DNA of 64,000 nt from Nevskia ramosa DSM 11499 (GTDB lineage: Bacteria; Pseudomonadota; Gammaproteobacteria; Nevskiales; Nevskiaceae): assembly GCF_000420645.1 (NCBI RefSeq), contig NZ_ATVI01000008.1:124001-188000 (forward strand), read 5' to 3'. Below are positions 27,677 to 35,062 of the stretch, in pieces. The notes below the pieces were generated by a model. That model was not told the origin of the DNA. It saw only the letters and a list, made by a program, of their open reading frames with translations, and did not search any database. The position numbers were made by a program, and so were the translations under genes. Each line of letters starts with the position of its first letter. Positions within the stretch are counted from its first letter, which is position 1.

Positions 27677-27835
27677 TCAGCGGGCGAGACGCAGCTTGTC
27701 GAACTTGCTGGTCTTGCTGCGCAACGTCTGCTCGATCTGCTCGATGCGTTGCCCGGTTTCAATCGCAGTCGAGCTGGCCACGGCGCGAATGATGGCTTGC
27801 TTGCTCGGGGTTTTCCTGGCGCGTTTGGTGGTCAC
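27677..27835 (-). CDS. 52-residue basic protein, candidate Fic antitoxin
   Basis: A GTG-started frame encoding 52 residues, beginning MTTKRARKTPSKQA and ending KFDKLRLAR. It contains ASSTAIETG, in which S-x3-E resembles the inhibitory helix motif [S/T]xxxE[G/N] of class I Fic antitoxins such as VbhA, although Thr replaces the final Gly/Asn. A helical QRIEQIEQTLRSK segment follows. It lies tail-to-tail with fic, 10 nt apart, and 53 nt after the DUF3422 stop on the same strand. Known Fic antitoxin genes usually precede fic on the same strand, so this arrangement would be unusual. Coding status rests on composition and context only. Confidence 0.45.
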   Translation of the reverse strand: MTTKRARKTPSKQAIIRAVASSTAIETGQRIEQIEQTLRSKTSKFDKLRLAR

Positions 27836-27888
27836 GAGTGCTTGCCGGTCAGGTTGCTGTTGATGGTTTCAGTATAGCGGCTGGCCTT

Positions 27889-29172
27889 TCACGCATCCGC
27901 GGCGTGCAGCTTCCGGTGCATGCGCCGCAGGCCCAACCAGACACTGATGAACAGCATCGGCAGCGCCAGGCCGACGACCAGATCCGGATCGATTGGCAGA
28001 TGCGCCGCCTTGCCGGCCTTGGCCAGGTAGCCGACCAGCCCGGAGGCGTAATAGACGATCGCTGCCACGGACAGACCTTCCACCGTCTGCTGCAGGCGCA
28101 GCTGCAGGCCGGTGCGGCGTTCCATCGACGCCAGCAGCGCCTGGTTCTGGCGCTCGCGAGTGATGTCGACGCGGGTCGACAGCAGGCCGCTGACCTTGGC
28201 GACGCGATCGGACAGCTCGTGCAGGCGCTTCAGCGTGTGCCGGCAGGTCGACACCGCCGGGCTCAGGCGGCGCGCCATGAATTCGCCGATCGGTTGCACG
28301 GCCGGCAGCCGGCGTTCGCGCAGTTCCTCGATGCGGGTGCTGACCAGTGCGTGATAGGCGATGCAGGCGTTGAAGCGGAACTCGGTGGTCGCCAGGCTGC
28401 TTTCGACGGCGGCGGCCAGCTGGGTCAGTTCGTGCAGCAGCGCTTCATCGGCCACCGCGCCGTCTTCGGCGGCAATCTGCTCGGTCAGTGCGCCCAGCGA
28501 CTGCTCGATCGCCCGCGTCCGCGGCGCCTGCGCACGCGCCACCGGCAAGGCCAGCAGCGCCAGCACTCGATAGACCTCGATCTCGAACAGCCGCTGCAGC
28601 ATCCGGCCGGCCTGCCGCGGCGTGAAGCTGCGATCGAGGATCAGGAAGCGCGAGAAGCCGTCGTCGTGAATCCGGAAATCGGTATAGGCCTGACCAGCGC
28701 CATCGCCGATCTCCCCGCCGACGGCGATGTTGTTCTCGAAGTGCTCGTCGAGCAGCGCGCTGGGTGCCGGGCCGTCATCGGCTTCGATCAGCAGCGCATT
28801 GGCGGCGACCAGGGTCTGGCCCGGCAAGCCGGCCAGCCAGCCCCTGGGCAGCAGGCTGACGGCCGACTCCGCGAACGGCGCGGCACCTGGGCCGGGCACG
28901 AACAGCGTGATGCCGGAGAACTCGCCATGCCGTTCCCACTTCAGCGTGATGTCGCCGAGCTGCACGCTGAACTGCAGGGTGCCGTCCGGTGGCGAGGTCA
29001 CGCCGTATTCGGCGCACAAGCGCTGCAGATGGGCGAACTCCCGCTCGCGATCCTCGGCGGCAACCAGCAGCGCGATGTGAGTCGCGCGGCTCGGTGTGAA
29101 CGCGGAGGTTGATGGCCGGGCATGAACCTCGTCGGCGACGATCAGGCGTTGCGGATGGTTGGCCGGCAGCAT
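27889..29172 (-). CDS. DUF3422-family membrane-anchored protein
   Basis: A 427-residue protein. The N-terminus is typical of DUF3422 (NHPQRLIVADEVHARPS, with the DEVHARP motif). A long helical middle part follows, with many Arg/Leu heptads (CRHTLKRLHELSDRVAKVSGLLSTRVDI) and the QALLASMERR...LQLRLQQTVEGLSV segment. Two C-terminal membrane helices end in VVGLALPMLFISVWLGLRRMHRK. The layout (soluble N-domain, coiled coil, two C-terminal helices) recalls CorA-like proteins, but no GMN motif is present. No function is established. It is 3 nt downstream of the nitroreductase gene and so probably co-transcribed. Confidence 0.85.
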   Translation of the reverse strand: MLPANHPQRLIVADEVHARPSTSAFTPSRATHIALLVAAEDREREFAHLQRLCAEYGVTSPPDGTLQFSVQLGDITLKWERHGEFSGITLFVPGPGAAPFAESAVSLLPRGWLAGLPGQTLVAANALLIEADDGPAPSALLDEHFENNIAVGGEIGDGAGQAYTDFRIHDDGFSRFLILDRSFTPRQAGRMLQRLFEIEVYRVLALLALPVARAQAPRTRAIEQSLGALTEQIAAEDGAVADEALLHELTQLAAAVESSLATTEFRFNACIAYHALVSTRIEELRERRLPAVQPIGEFMARRLSPAVSTCRHTLKRLHELSDRVAKVSGLLSTRVDITRERQNQALLASMERRTGLQLRLQQTVEGLSVAAIVYYASGLVGYLAKAGKAAHLPIDPDLVVGLALPMLFISVWLGLRRMHRKLHAADA

Positions 29173-29175
29173 CGT

Positions 29176-30006
29176 TCAGACCTCGTGCACGAACAGGCTG
29201 CGCTCGAAGCGGAGCTGCGGCCAGAACACGCCATCTTCGGCGCGCTCGCCAGCGCCGATCACCATGATCGGGAAGGCCTGGTCGTCGTCGAGGCCGAGCA
29301 GCTTGGCCACGCGCACCTCGTCATAGCCTTCCATCATGCAGCTGTCGTAGCCATGCGCCCGCAGCGCCAGCACCAGGTTTTCGCAGGCCAGCGCCGTGCT
29401 CTTGGCGGCCCAGAGCCGCACTTCGGCGCGGGTGCAGGGGCCACGCGGCACCGGTGCCACCAAGCCGCCGGCCGCGAACGCCGCTTTCTTGACCAGCGCG
29501 AAGCTGTTCAGCGGGCCGGGTGCGTAGTTGTAGGGAATCAGCTGGTAGTAGCGCTTCACCAGCGGCGGCACGTCGGGCATCGGCCAGTCGCGCAGCATCT
29601 GCTTGGAGAACGCGCCGACCCGATCCATGCGCGCCACGCAGACGATCAGCTCGGCCGCAGTCTTCGCGGCGAGCTGGCTCATGCAGGCCTTCACCAGCTT
29701 TCGCTTCTTGTCCGCCGACTTCACGACATAGAAATCCCAGGGCTGCAGGCCGGACGAGCAGGGCGCGAGCATGGCCATGTCCAGGCAATCATCGAGCACC
29801 GCTTTCGGAATCGCCTTGTCAGTGAACTTGCGCACCGAGCGCCGGCTGGTCACCACCTGCCGGAAGGCTTCGACGTCGATGCCCACCGGTGCCGGCTCGT
29901 GATAGCGCGGCTTGCCGTCAACCATCACCGTGTCAGGCGGTGCTTTCCTGACAGCGCGCGGACGGACAGCTTGGGCGGCGGCGGCGGGTACGCGTGTGCG
30001 GGGCAT
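29176..30006 (-). CDS. Nitroreductase-family FMN oxidoreductase
   Basis: A 276-residue nitroreductase-like flavoprotein. The FMN-binding start is VVTSRRSVRKFTDKAIP near residue 52, with LAPCSSGLQPWDFYVV near 80 and the C-terminal MEGYDEVRVAKLLGLDDDQAFPIMVIGAGERAE near 225-255. The first ~25 residues are Ala/Arg/Pro-rich and not conserved; Met28 could be the true start. It probably reduces nitro, quinone or similar groups with NAD(P)H. It heads a two-gene unit with DUF3422. Confidence 0.85.
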   Translation of the reverse strand: MPRTRVPAAAAQAVRPRAVRKAPPDTVMVDGKPRYHEPAPVGIDVEAFRQVVTSRRSVRKFTDKAIPKAVLDDCLDMAMLAPCSSGLQPWDFYVVKSADKKRKLVKACMSQLAAKTAAELIVCVARMDRVGAFSKQMLRDWPMPDVPPLVKRYYQLIPYNYAPGPLNSFALVKKAAFAAGGLVAPVPRGPCTRAEVRLWAAKSTALACENLVLALRAHGYDSCMMEGYDEVRVAKLLGLDDDQAFPIMVIGAGERAEDGVFWPQLRFERSLFVHEV

Positions 30007-30096
30007 GGTGGCTCGGGGCAGATGGATAGCGGGAGCACACTCTAGCTCGCCGGCAATGCGCTACGGTGAGCTGCCCTGCCGCCACCCTGTCGCACC

Positions 30097-30651
30097 ATGT
30101 CGATCGTCCTGACGCCGTTTGCCCGCCCGCGCCTGTTCCCGAAGAAGCCGCGCCCGAACACCATCCAGGACATCAGCGCCGCCGAGTTCGAGCAGCACCT
30201 GAACCGCCACGAGCCGGACCGGGTGCTCGACGGCTATGCACCGTTCTGCAAGCTGCACGTGCATCGCAACTGGACGAGCACGCGCTGCCTGACGGTGCCG
30301 ATCAGCGACAGCAATCGCCACCTGCTGAAGAGCGCCTACGAGGCCCGCAACCAGGACGAGCTGCCGGTGCTCACCCGCTGGCTCGAAGGGGTGCAAGCAC
30401 CGATCGCCAACTGGCTGGTGGTGATCCTCTACAGCCGCGAACAACTGGCTCGCGAGGGTTCGCCGATCGCCGCCGACTGGGGCATTGTCGGCTGCCTGTA
30501 CACCGAGCAGCCGGAAGACATCCCGATGGCACCGATCACGATGATGCGCAATTCGCTTGGCGTTGCTGAAGGTGGATCGGGTGTGGCGCTGGATCGCATC
30601 TCTTATCAGCGCAGCGTTGCGTTCTGGGAAGCGAATGCCAACTGGCGTTGA
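30097..30651 (+). CDS. DUF3228-family protein
   Basis: A 184-residue protein that I assign to DUF3228 from FARPRLFPKKPRPNTIQDIS near the start, DGYAPFCKLHVHRNWT near 50, and PVLTRWLEGV...WLVVILYSREQL near 100. The C-terminal MMRNSLGVAEGGSGVALDR...YQRSVAFWEANA is also conserved. No function is known. Its 3' end overlaps by 46 nt the end of the antisense cassette ORF at 30606-31577. It therefore marks the chromosomal border of the cassette array. Confidence 0.8.
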   Translation: MSIVLTPFARPRLFPKKPRPNTIQDISAAEFEQHLNRHEPDRVLDGYAPFCKLHVHRNWTSTRCLTVPISDSNRHLLKSAYEARNQDELPVLTRWLEGVQAPIANWLVVILYSREQLAREGSPIAADWGIVGCLYTEQPEDIPMAPITMMRNSLGVAEGGSGVALDRISYQRSVAFWEANANWR

Positions 30652-31577
30652 TGAATCCTCGAATGATCTCGAGTCTCTAGGAATACGACGAGATTTTTCT
30701 CATGTCCTTCAACGTTCGAGTTAACCGGCCTTACGGTGCCTGCCGTAGCGGGTCCGGTTGAACGAGTGGTTAGGCCCCATGCGCTACTGAGGTCCAGTAG
30801 GGTTGGAAGCTTGTACAGGCCAGCCTGCGCTGCGGTGAGGAGAACTATGGCCACGGTCAGCCAGAGCATTCTGCGCTGGATCTTGACGTTCTCGGTGTGC
30901 TTTCGCTCCTGCTCTTCGTAGATCTCTATAGCCTTCAGCGCCTCGCCAGTCAGTTCGTACTTATGGTCTCTCAATCGAAGTTCGCCGGTATCGACCAGCG
31001 AGTCCAGGTAGAAGCGGAGGCGCTTGTGCTGTGGGTCCTTGTCAGGATGGAAGACCCACTTGATTGAGTACAGACCCGTCATCAGATCGGTCGGGCTCGA
31101 GATTGGGCTTCCGTCCATCTGCCGCTGGACCATGAAGCGGAGGAGATCGATTCGCTGCTTGGTGATCAACTTCTTCTTGTTGAAGAAGTACTGGTCGACT
31201 GCCTCAACCGCACGAACGAGGTGAATCTTTGCGTATGGAAGCAGGAAGGTGCGGCCGAGCGCAAAGTCGACTAGTCCCTTGTACTGGACTTCACCGAAGC
31301 CGTAGAAGTGCGTGATGGATATGTCGTTCGCAGAAATATCCGCTAGAGCCACTTCGACTGGCTTTTCGAATTGGGCTCCTGTCCACTCGTGACACTCGAG
31401 CATGCCACCAGTTAGTGTGTGAACGATGAGATAGGGATCGCTAGCCTTGTCGACATAAATAGTGAAACAGTTCACCTTGGCGCCTGCAGCACCGGATCTC
31501 GGTACGAGTTGGGGGCACGGGCAGCGCAGAGTTCTGGGAAGGAACCAGTTAGCTAGGCGGAGTTGGAGGGTGTTCAT
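30606..31577 (-). CDS. Cassette-encoded protein with one membrane helix, reading through its attC into flanking DNA
   Basis: A 323-residue product of unknown function. The ATG lies 3 nt after the R' box GTTAGGC of the preceding attC, the usual cassette layout. Residues 1-235 look like a soluble domain, with KVNCFTIYVDKASDPYLIVHTLTGGMLECH early and a winged-helix-like DSLVDTGELRLRDHKYELTGEALKAIEIYEEQERK near 200-230. One membrane helix follows (RRMLWLTVAIVLLTAAQAGL, ~240-260). From AWGLTTRSTGPATAG on, the frame translates the attC and then about 55 codons of chromosome, so the native cassette seems to have no stop before its attC. The last residues are antisense to the DUF3228 gene and unlikely to be selected. 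Confidence 0.6.
   Translation of the reverse strand: MNTLQLRLANWFLPRTLRCPCPQLVPRSGAAGAKVNCFTIYVDKASDPYLIVHTLTGGMLECHEWTGAQFEKPVEVALADISANDISITHFYGFGEVQYKGLVDFALGRTFLLPYAKIHLVRAVEAVDQYFFNKKKLITKQRIDLLRFMVQRQMDGSPISSPTDLMTGLYSIKWVFHPDKDPQHKRLRFYLDSLVDTGELRLRDHKYELTGEALKAIEIYEEQERKHTENVKIQRRMLWLTVAIVLLTAAQAGLYKLPTLLDLSSAWGLTTRSTGPATAGTVRPVNSNVEGHEKNLVVFLETRDHSRIHQRQLAFASQNATLR
30707..30775 (-). repeat. attC recombination site A (terminal, degenerate R')
   Basis: Read on the minus strand this 69-bp imperfect palindrome starts with R'' GCCTAAC and ends with GTTGAAG, which fits GTTRRRY except at the last base. Its interior (TTCAACCGGACCCGCTACGG and the complementary arm) is nearly the same as in site B. 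The degenerate outer box fits the distal end of a cassette array. Confidence 0.8.
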
Positions 31578-31580
31578 GGG

Positions 31581-31648
31581 GCCTAACGTTCGAACTAACC
31601 GGCTTACGGCGCTTGCCGTAGCGGGTCCGGTTGAGCGAGGGGTTAGGC
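31581..31648 (-). repeat. attC recombination site B
   Basis: A 68-bp imperfect palindrome with R'' GCCTAAC and R' GTTAGGC on the minus strand. The upstream cassette's TAA stop falls inside R'' and the next cassette's ATG follows R' by 3 nt. The arms can pair (CCGGTTAG with CTCAACCGG-type segments around GCTACGGC/GCCGTAAGC), as expected of a folded bottom-strand attC. It is closely similar to site A. Confidence 0.9.
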
Positions 31649-32242
31649 CTCTTCGGCAGCGACAAGGGCTTTCCTCAGCAGGCTTCCCCAGTTCCCAAAG
31701 ACGTATCCGTCAGAGCGCCCAAAAAACTCCTGGCCCCGGCTGCGATAACCTGGAATAGTGAGTGCTCGGCTGACCTCGCCGGCGTCAATTCGCCGCTCGG
31801 CGGAGAAACCCGTCTCAAGATGCATCATCCACTCCACTTGGTCCGATGGAAGTAGTCGGACAACTCCGATGCCTTGAGAACGAGCGTAGGAGGATGCGCC
31901 GGTCTGAAGTACTCCAGTTATCGCCATTAGCCCCTTGACGTTCTTTCCAGCAATCTGATCGAGTTTGGCCTTGAATTCCTCGACGTCATTAACTGGGATC
32001 GCACCTGAGTAGTCCTTGCATTCGCAAACCCAGAGTAAGGACCACTCTTTTGCTCCAGGAATCGTTACCTCAATCGAGATGTCTACGATGACATCGGAGT
32101 TCCTGTCCCGGGAGAAGTAACCCTTCTTCTGATAAAGCGCGCACTGACGCGGGAGTAGGCCGAGTCGCTCTGCATTGACTTCGGTGCGCAGTGCGGCGAA
32201 GACTCGATCTTCGAAGCGGTTGCCACGTGACACTGTGTTCAT
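31643..32242 (-). CDS. Cassette-encoded restriction-endonuclease-like (PD-(D/E)xK) protein
   Basis: A 199-residue protein. The segment DVIVDISIEVTIPGAKEWSLLWVCECKDYSG near residues 50-80 has the D...ExK pattern of Mrr/PD-(D/E)xK nucleases (acidic residue in the second strand, then ECK). VEEFKAKLDQIAGKNVKGLMAITG follows, a typical later strand and helix of that fold. The ATG lies 5 nt after the R' box of site C, and the TAA stop is inside the R'' box of site B, so it is a complete cassette gene. A defence or DNA-cleavage role is likely but not shown. Confidence 0.7.
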   Translation of the reverse strand: MNTVSRGNRFEDRVFAALRTEVNAERLGLLPRQCALYQKKGYFSRDRNSDVIVDISIEVTIPGAKEWSLLWVCECKDYSGAIPVNDVEEFKAKLDQIAGKNVKGLMAITGVLQTGASSYARSQGIGVVRLLPSDQVEWMMHLETGFSAERRIDAGEVSRALTIPGYRSRGQEFFGRSDGYVFGNWGSLLRKALVAAEEA

Positions 32243-32247
32243 AAGAG

Positions 32248-32305
32248 GCCTAACGCCTTAGCTCAGCGGCGGGCGAAGCCCGTCCGCTGGAGCGCGTGGT
32301 TGGGC
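32248..32305 (-). repeat. attC recombination site C
   Basis: A 58-bp palindromic site with R'' GCCCAAC and R' GTTAGGC on the minus strand. Its inner arms CAGCGGACGGGC and GCCCGCCGCTGAG pair. It separates the first and second cassettes and is of the shorter attC class, different in sequence from sites A and B. Confidence 0.88.
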
Positions 32306-32605
32306 ATGAACGGAGCCGACGTAGGCGCATATTTCTTGGTGGGTGCTCTCTGGTACGGAATGCCACTCGGTACCTGGCGACAATGTAAGAAAGCAGCCTT
32401 GTTGTTTTGCCGCAGTATGAATCTGTTGAAACCAACGCGCATGAGACCACTCACGAGGCACTGGTGCGCTTAGCGTGCCGCTGCTCTCATGCCAGGAAAC
32501 CTCCATGGCCTCGCGATAGATATAAGGAAAGCGTTGTTGCGATGGCCGGACGTAGAGCCGACCTTCGTTGTCGATGCCAACCTCTCTGATGACGTCTTCG
32601 CTCAT
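32258..32605 (-). CDS. Cassette-encoded hypothetical protein (first cassette)
   Basis: A 115-residue protein of unknown family starting MSEDVIREVGIDNEGRLYV. It has a Trp/His-rich middle (EVSWHESSGTLSAPVPREWSHARWFQQIH) and Cys71. The last ~16 residues (HAQPRAPADGLRPPLS) are the translation of attC site C, a common ending for cassette genes. The start lies 11 nt after an R'-type GTTGGGC box. Similar small cassette proteins are widespread and mostly uncharacterised. Confidence 0.65.
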   Translation of the reverse strand: MSEDVIREVGIDNEGRLYVRPSQQRFPYIYREAMEVSWHESSGTLSAPVPREWSHARWFQQIHTAAKQQGCFLTLSPGTEWHSVPESTHQEICAYVGSVHAQPRAPADGLRPPLS

Positions 32606-32616
32606 CGGTATTTCAT

Positions 32617-32690
32617 GCCCAACGCCAATTAGCTACAAAAATGTCGGATAACCCGGCCTGAATGATTTTAGGCGTCACCTTGTCGCCTAA
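32617..32690 (-). other. attI-like or truncated attC end of the cassette array
   Basis: On the minus strand GTTGGGC (32623-32617) is an R'-type crossover box directly before the first cassette. No partner GCCCAAC box is found upstream, so it is not a whole attC. It could be an attI simple site or a broken attC. A 7-bp inverted repeat TTAGGCG/CGCCTAA (32668-32690) lies behind it and could equally be a weak terminator of the nucleoside hydrolase gene. No intI gene is adjacent. Confidence 0.4.
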
Positions 32691-32767
32691 TCCGATGTTG
32701 CGAATTACGGTGACAGCTTACCCATTCTCCCAGGGTCGTTAAGGTTCCGTGGCGATTCGCTACTCGC

Positions 32768-33892
32768 TTATCGCTTCGGCCTGCTCAGCAGGTCGATGGT
32801 CATCTGCTCGAACTTCGGCAGGTCGATATCGAGCACCGCCTGCACCGGGCGCTCGCCGAGGCCGGGGCCGCTGCCGACGGCCCAGCTAAGTGTGTTGCCG
32901 TAGCTGGCGCTGAAGCTGGTGTCGACGTCTTCGAGCACGGTGCTGCTCCTGGTGACGATCAAGGGATCGAGCCAGACCGCGGCGGCGAGTTCGTCCCACA
33001 TCGGGAATGACTGGCCGAACTTGACGAGGTAATCGTCGAAAGGCGCCTTGCCTTTCGCGATCTGCTTGAAGAATTCCGGCTTGAAGAAGGTCTTCGTGGT
33101 CGGGTCGACCGGTACCTGGAGGATTTTCGGCCACGGCTGGTGCAGCACGATCGATGCGGCTTCCGGATCCCAGCGCATGTTGAATTCGCGCCGGGGCGCG
33201 TTGATGTACTCGGCGGCGAAGGCGTTGTCGGCGGCGATCGGGTTGAAGCTGCCGCCCATGAACACCAGTTCCCTGGCGAGCGATGCGAACTGCGGATCAA
33301 GCGCGGCCGCAACGGCGAGGTTGCTCAGCGGCCCGCCGGCCCAGACCGTGACCTGGCCGGGGAATTCGTGAACCTTGCGCACCAGGAAGTTCGCCGCGCT
33401 TTCCTTCTGCACCTTGAGCTTCGGCGTGCCGGCCGGCGATGGCGGAACGAAGTAGGGATCGGCGTGATACGGCGAGCGCTGCAGCGCGCCCTGATCGGGC
33501 CAGACTTCGGTCCACGCGCCCTTGTAGTAGAGCGGGCCGTAAAGCTGCTCCCAGAGCTTGTTGCGCGCCTGCGTGTTGACCAGCGGAAAGACCGCGCCGG
33601 CGTAGACGGGGATCTCGGTGCGGCCGGCGATTTCGAGCAGGCGCAGCACATGGCCCACTTCCTCGTCGCGCCAGCCATCGCCACTGGTGACGGTGATGCC
33701 GAGCACCTCTACACCCGGCGCCTGCATCAGCATCAGGATCGCCTGCAGGTTCGAGGACGCCGGGCCGAAGGCGTCCTGGTCGATGATGATCTTGCGCTTC
33801 GCCTCGGCAGCCGCTGCGCTGAAGGCGAGCGTGAGGCTCAGCGCGAGCGCGAGGAAGGCGCGCAGCTTGGATAAGCTAATTAGAGTTTTCAT
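32768..33892 (-). CDS. Exported nucleoside-hydrolase-like protein
   Basis: A 374-residue inosine/uridine-preferring nucleoside hydrolase-like protein. The Sec signal peptide (LRAFLALALSLTLAFSAAAAEA) indicates a periplasmic product. Fold signatures include PGVEVLGITVTSGDGW near residue 60, VWAGGPLSNLAVAAALDP near 175 and ELVFMGGSFNP near 200. The usual N-terminal metal motif DTDxGxDD is changed to DQDAFGPASS, so two of the Ca2+-binding Asp residues are absent; the activity may differ from classical ribosyl hydrolysis. ATG 33892 is chosen because it starts the signal peptide. Confidence 0.8.
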   Translation of the reverse strand: MKTLISLSKLRAFLALALSLTLAFSAAAAEAKRKIIIDQDAFGPASSNLQAILMLMQAPGVEVLGITVTSGDGWRDEEVGHVLRLLEIAGRTEIPVYAGAVFPLVNTQARNKLWEQLYGPLYYKGAWTEVWPDQGALQRSPYHADPYFVPPSPAGTPKLKVQKESAANFLVRKVHEFPGQVTVWAGGPLSNLAVAAALDPQFASLARELVFMGGSFNPIAADNAFAAEYINAPRREFNMRWDPEAASIVLHQPWPKILQVPVDPTTKTFFKPEFFKQIAKGKAPFDDYLVKFGQSFPMWDELAAAVWLDPLIVTRSSTVLEDVDTSFSASYGNTLSWAVGSGPGLGERPVQAVLDIDLPKFEQMTIDLLSRPKR

Positions 33893-33975
33893 GGTTTCGG
33901 GTGATGGCGGGGCGGCGATGAAAAAGCCGCAGCAAGGAACCCGCCAGACTCGAGATGCCCGGAAGCTGTCTGGGC

Positions 33976-35058
33976 TCAGCGGACCTCGAAGCTCCGCCGC
34001 GCGATCAGCTGACCCTGCGGTGTGCGCAGATCGACTCGCCACTTGCCCTGTGGCGCCAGGCCGAAGTGCTGCTTGCGGCTGTAGGTGCGGAAACCGGCTT
34101 CGCGGCCGCCGTCGATCTGGGCCGGGATGCGGTCGACGACCAGGCCGTTGTGCACCCACTCGAACACCACCGCCTGCGACAAACCTTGCGGCGCGCGCAC
34201 CGCGACGAAGGCGCTCAGGGAAGCGTCGGCGCTGACCAGGGTCGCGGCATCCACCGAAGTGATTGCCGGGCCGGGCTCGTGGCCGTCCATCGCGGTGGTG
34301 ATGCGGGCATCGCGTACCCACAGGCCGGCGGGCGGAATCGCCGCGCGGCCGAACCAGGCTAGCGCCAGCACCGTGGCCAGCGCCAAGGGCATCGCGAAGC
34401 GACGCAGCCGCTGGCGCCAGCGCAGCGGATCGGTGCTCGCGGCACGAAGGTCAAGCGCCGGCACGACGGTGCGCGGCAGGCTGGCGAGCAGGATCACGGC
34501 CGTGGTCGCGAAGGCGATCGGCAGCGCCTGCTCCACCGGCAGATGCACGGCGATCGGCAGGATGCTCAACGCAGCGACGAAGCTGCAGGCAGCATGGAAA
34601 GCCAGCGACAGGCTGGCGTTCGGCGCGATCCGATGCCAGTACAGCGGGTCCAGGGTCGCAGCCAATGCCAGGCCGCCGGCGAGGGCGACGAAGGCCATCT
34701 GCTCGGGCACCCAGTTCATAGCGATGAACAGGAACGGCAGCGAGAAATAGAGCAGTTCCTGCTGCACCTGCTGGGTCAGGAAACGCGCTGTTGCCGGCGG
34801 CAGCCTGCCGCGCGAATGGCGGCTCAGCCAGCCGCCGATCAGGTCTTCGAGCAGCAACCAAGGCCAGCCGATCAGCGCGATGAACGCCATCATCCGCGCC
34901 ATGCTTTCGCCACGTTGCACCAGCACGAAACTGCCGATGCCGAAGGCCAGACTCAAAGTCGGCAGCAAGGCCGGATAGCGGGCCAGAAAACTGAGGCCAC
35001 GTTCCAGCAGCGGGTTGCGCGGCAGGCTGGTCGACAGGTCTGGTGGACTGGCGTTCAT
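33976..35058 (-). CDS. DUF5924/DUF2914 membrane protein
   Basis: A 360-residue protein. About eight hydrophobic helices occupy residues 20-270 (for example PALLPTLSLAFGIGSFVLVQ and MAFIALIGWPWLLLEDLIGG). The C-terminal periplasmic-type domain, ~280-360, resembles DUF2914: VVFEWVHNGLVVDRIPAQIDGGREAGFRTYSRKQHF. No function is known. The start was set at ATG 35058 (MNASPPD), because the longer frame runs antisense into the next gene. It lies 4 nt after the VIT1-like gene and is probably co-transcribed. Confidence 0.75.
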   Translation of the reverse strand: MNASPPDLSTSLPRNPLLERGLSFLARYPALLPTLSLAFGIGSFVLVQRGESMARMMAFIALIGWPWLLLEDLIGGWLSRHSRGRLPPATARFLTQQVQQELLYFSLPFLFIAMNWVPEQMAFVALAGGLALAATLDPLYWHRIAPNASLSLAFHAACSFVAALSILPIAVHLPVEQALPIAFATTAVILLASLPRTVVPALDLRAASTDPLRWRQRLRRFAMPLALATVLALAWFGRAAIPPAGLWVRDARITTAMDGHEPGPAITSVDAATLVSADASLSAFVAVRAPQGLSQAVVFEWVHNGLVVDRIPAQIDGGREAGFRTYSRKQHFGLAPQGKWRVDLRTPQGQLIARRSFEVR

Positions 35059-35062
35059 GGCC

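Noticed and set aside
27663..27863. 66-codon plus-strand frame after fic
   Set aside because: The Cys/Arg-rich product looks like antisense translation. The minus-strand 52-codon frame has better composition and an antitoxin-like motif.
32668..32690. TTAGGCG/CGCCTAA inverted repeat considered as a fourth attC
   Set aside because: It is only 23 bp, lacks GTT/AAC crossover bases at the right ends, and does not pair with the lone GTTGGGC box. It fits a weak terminator or part of an attI region better.
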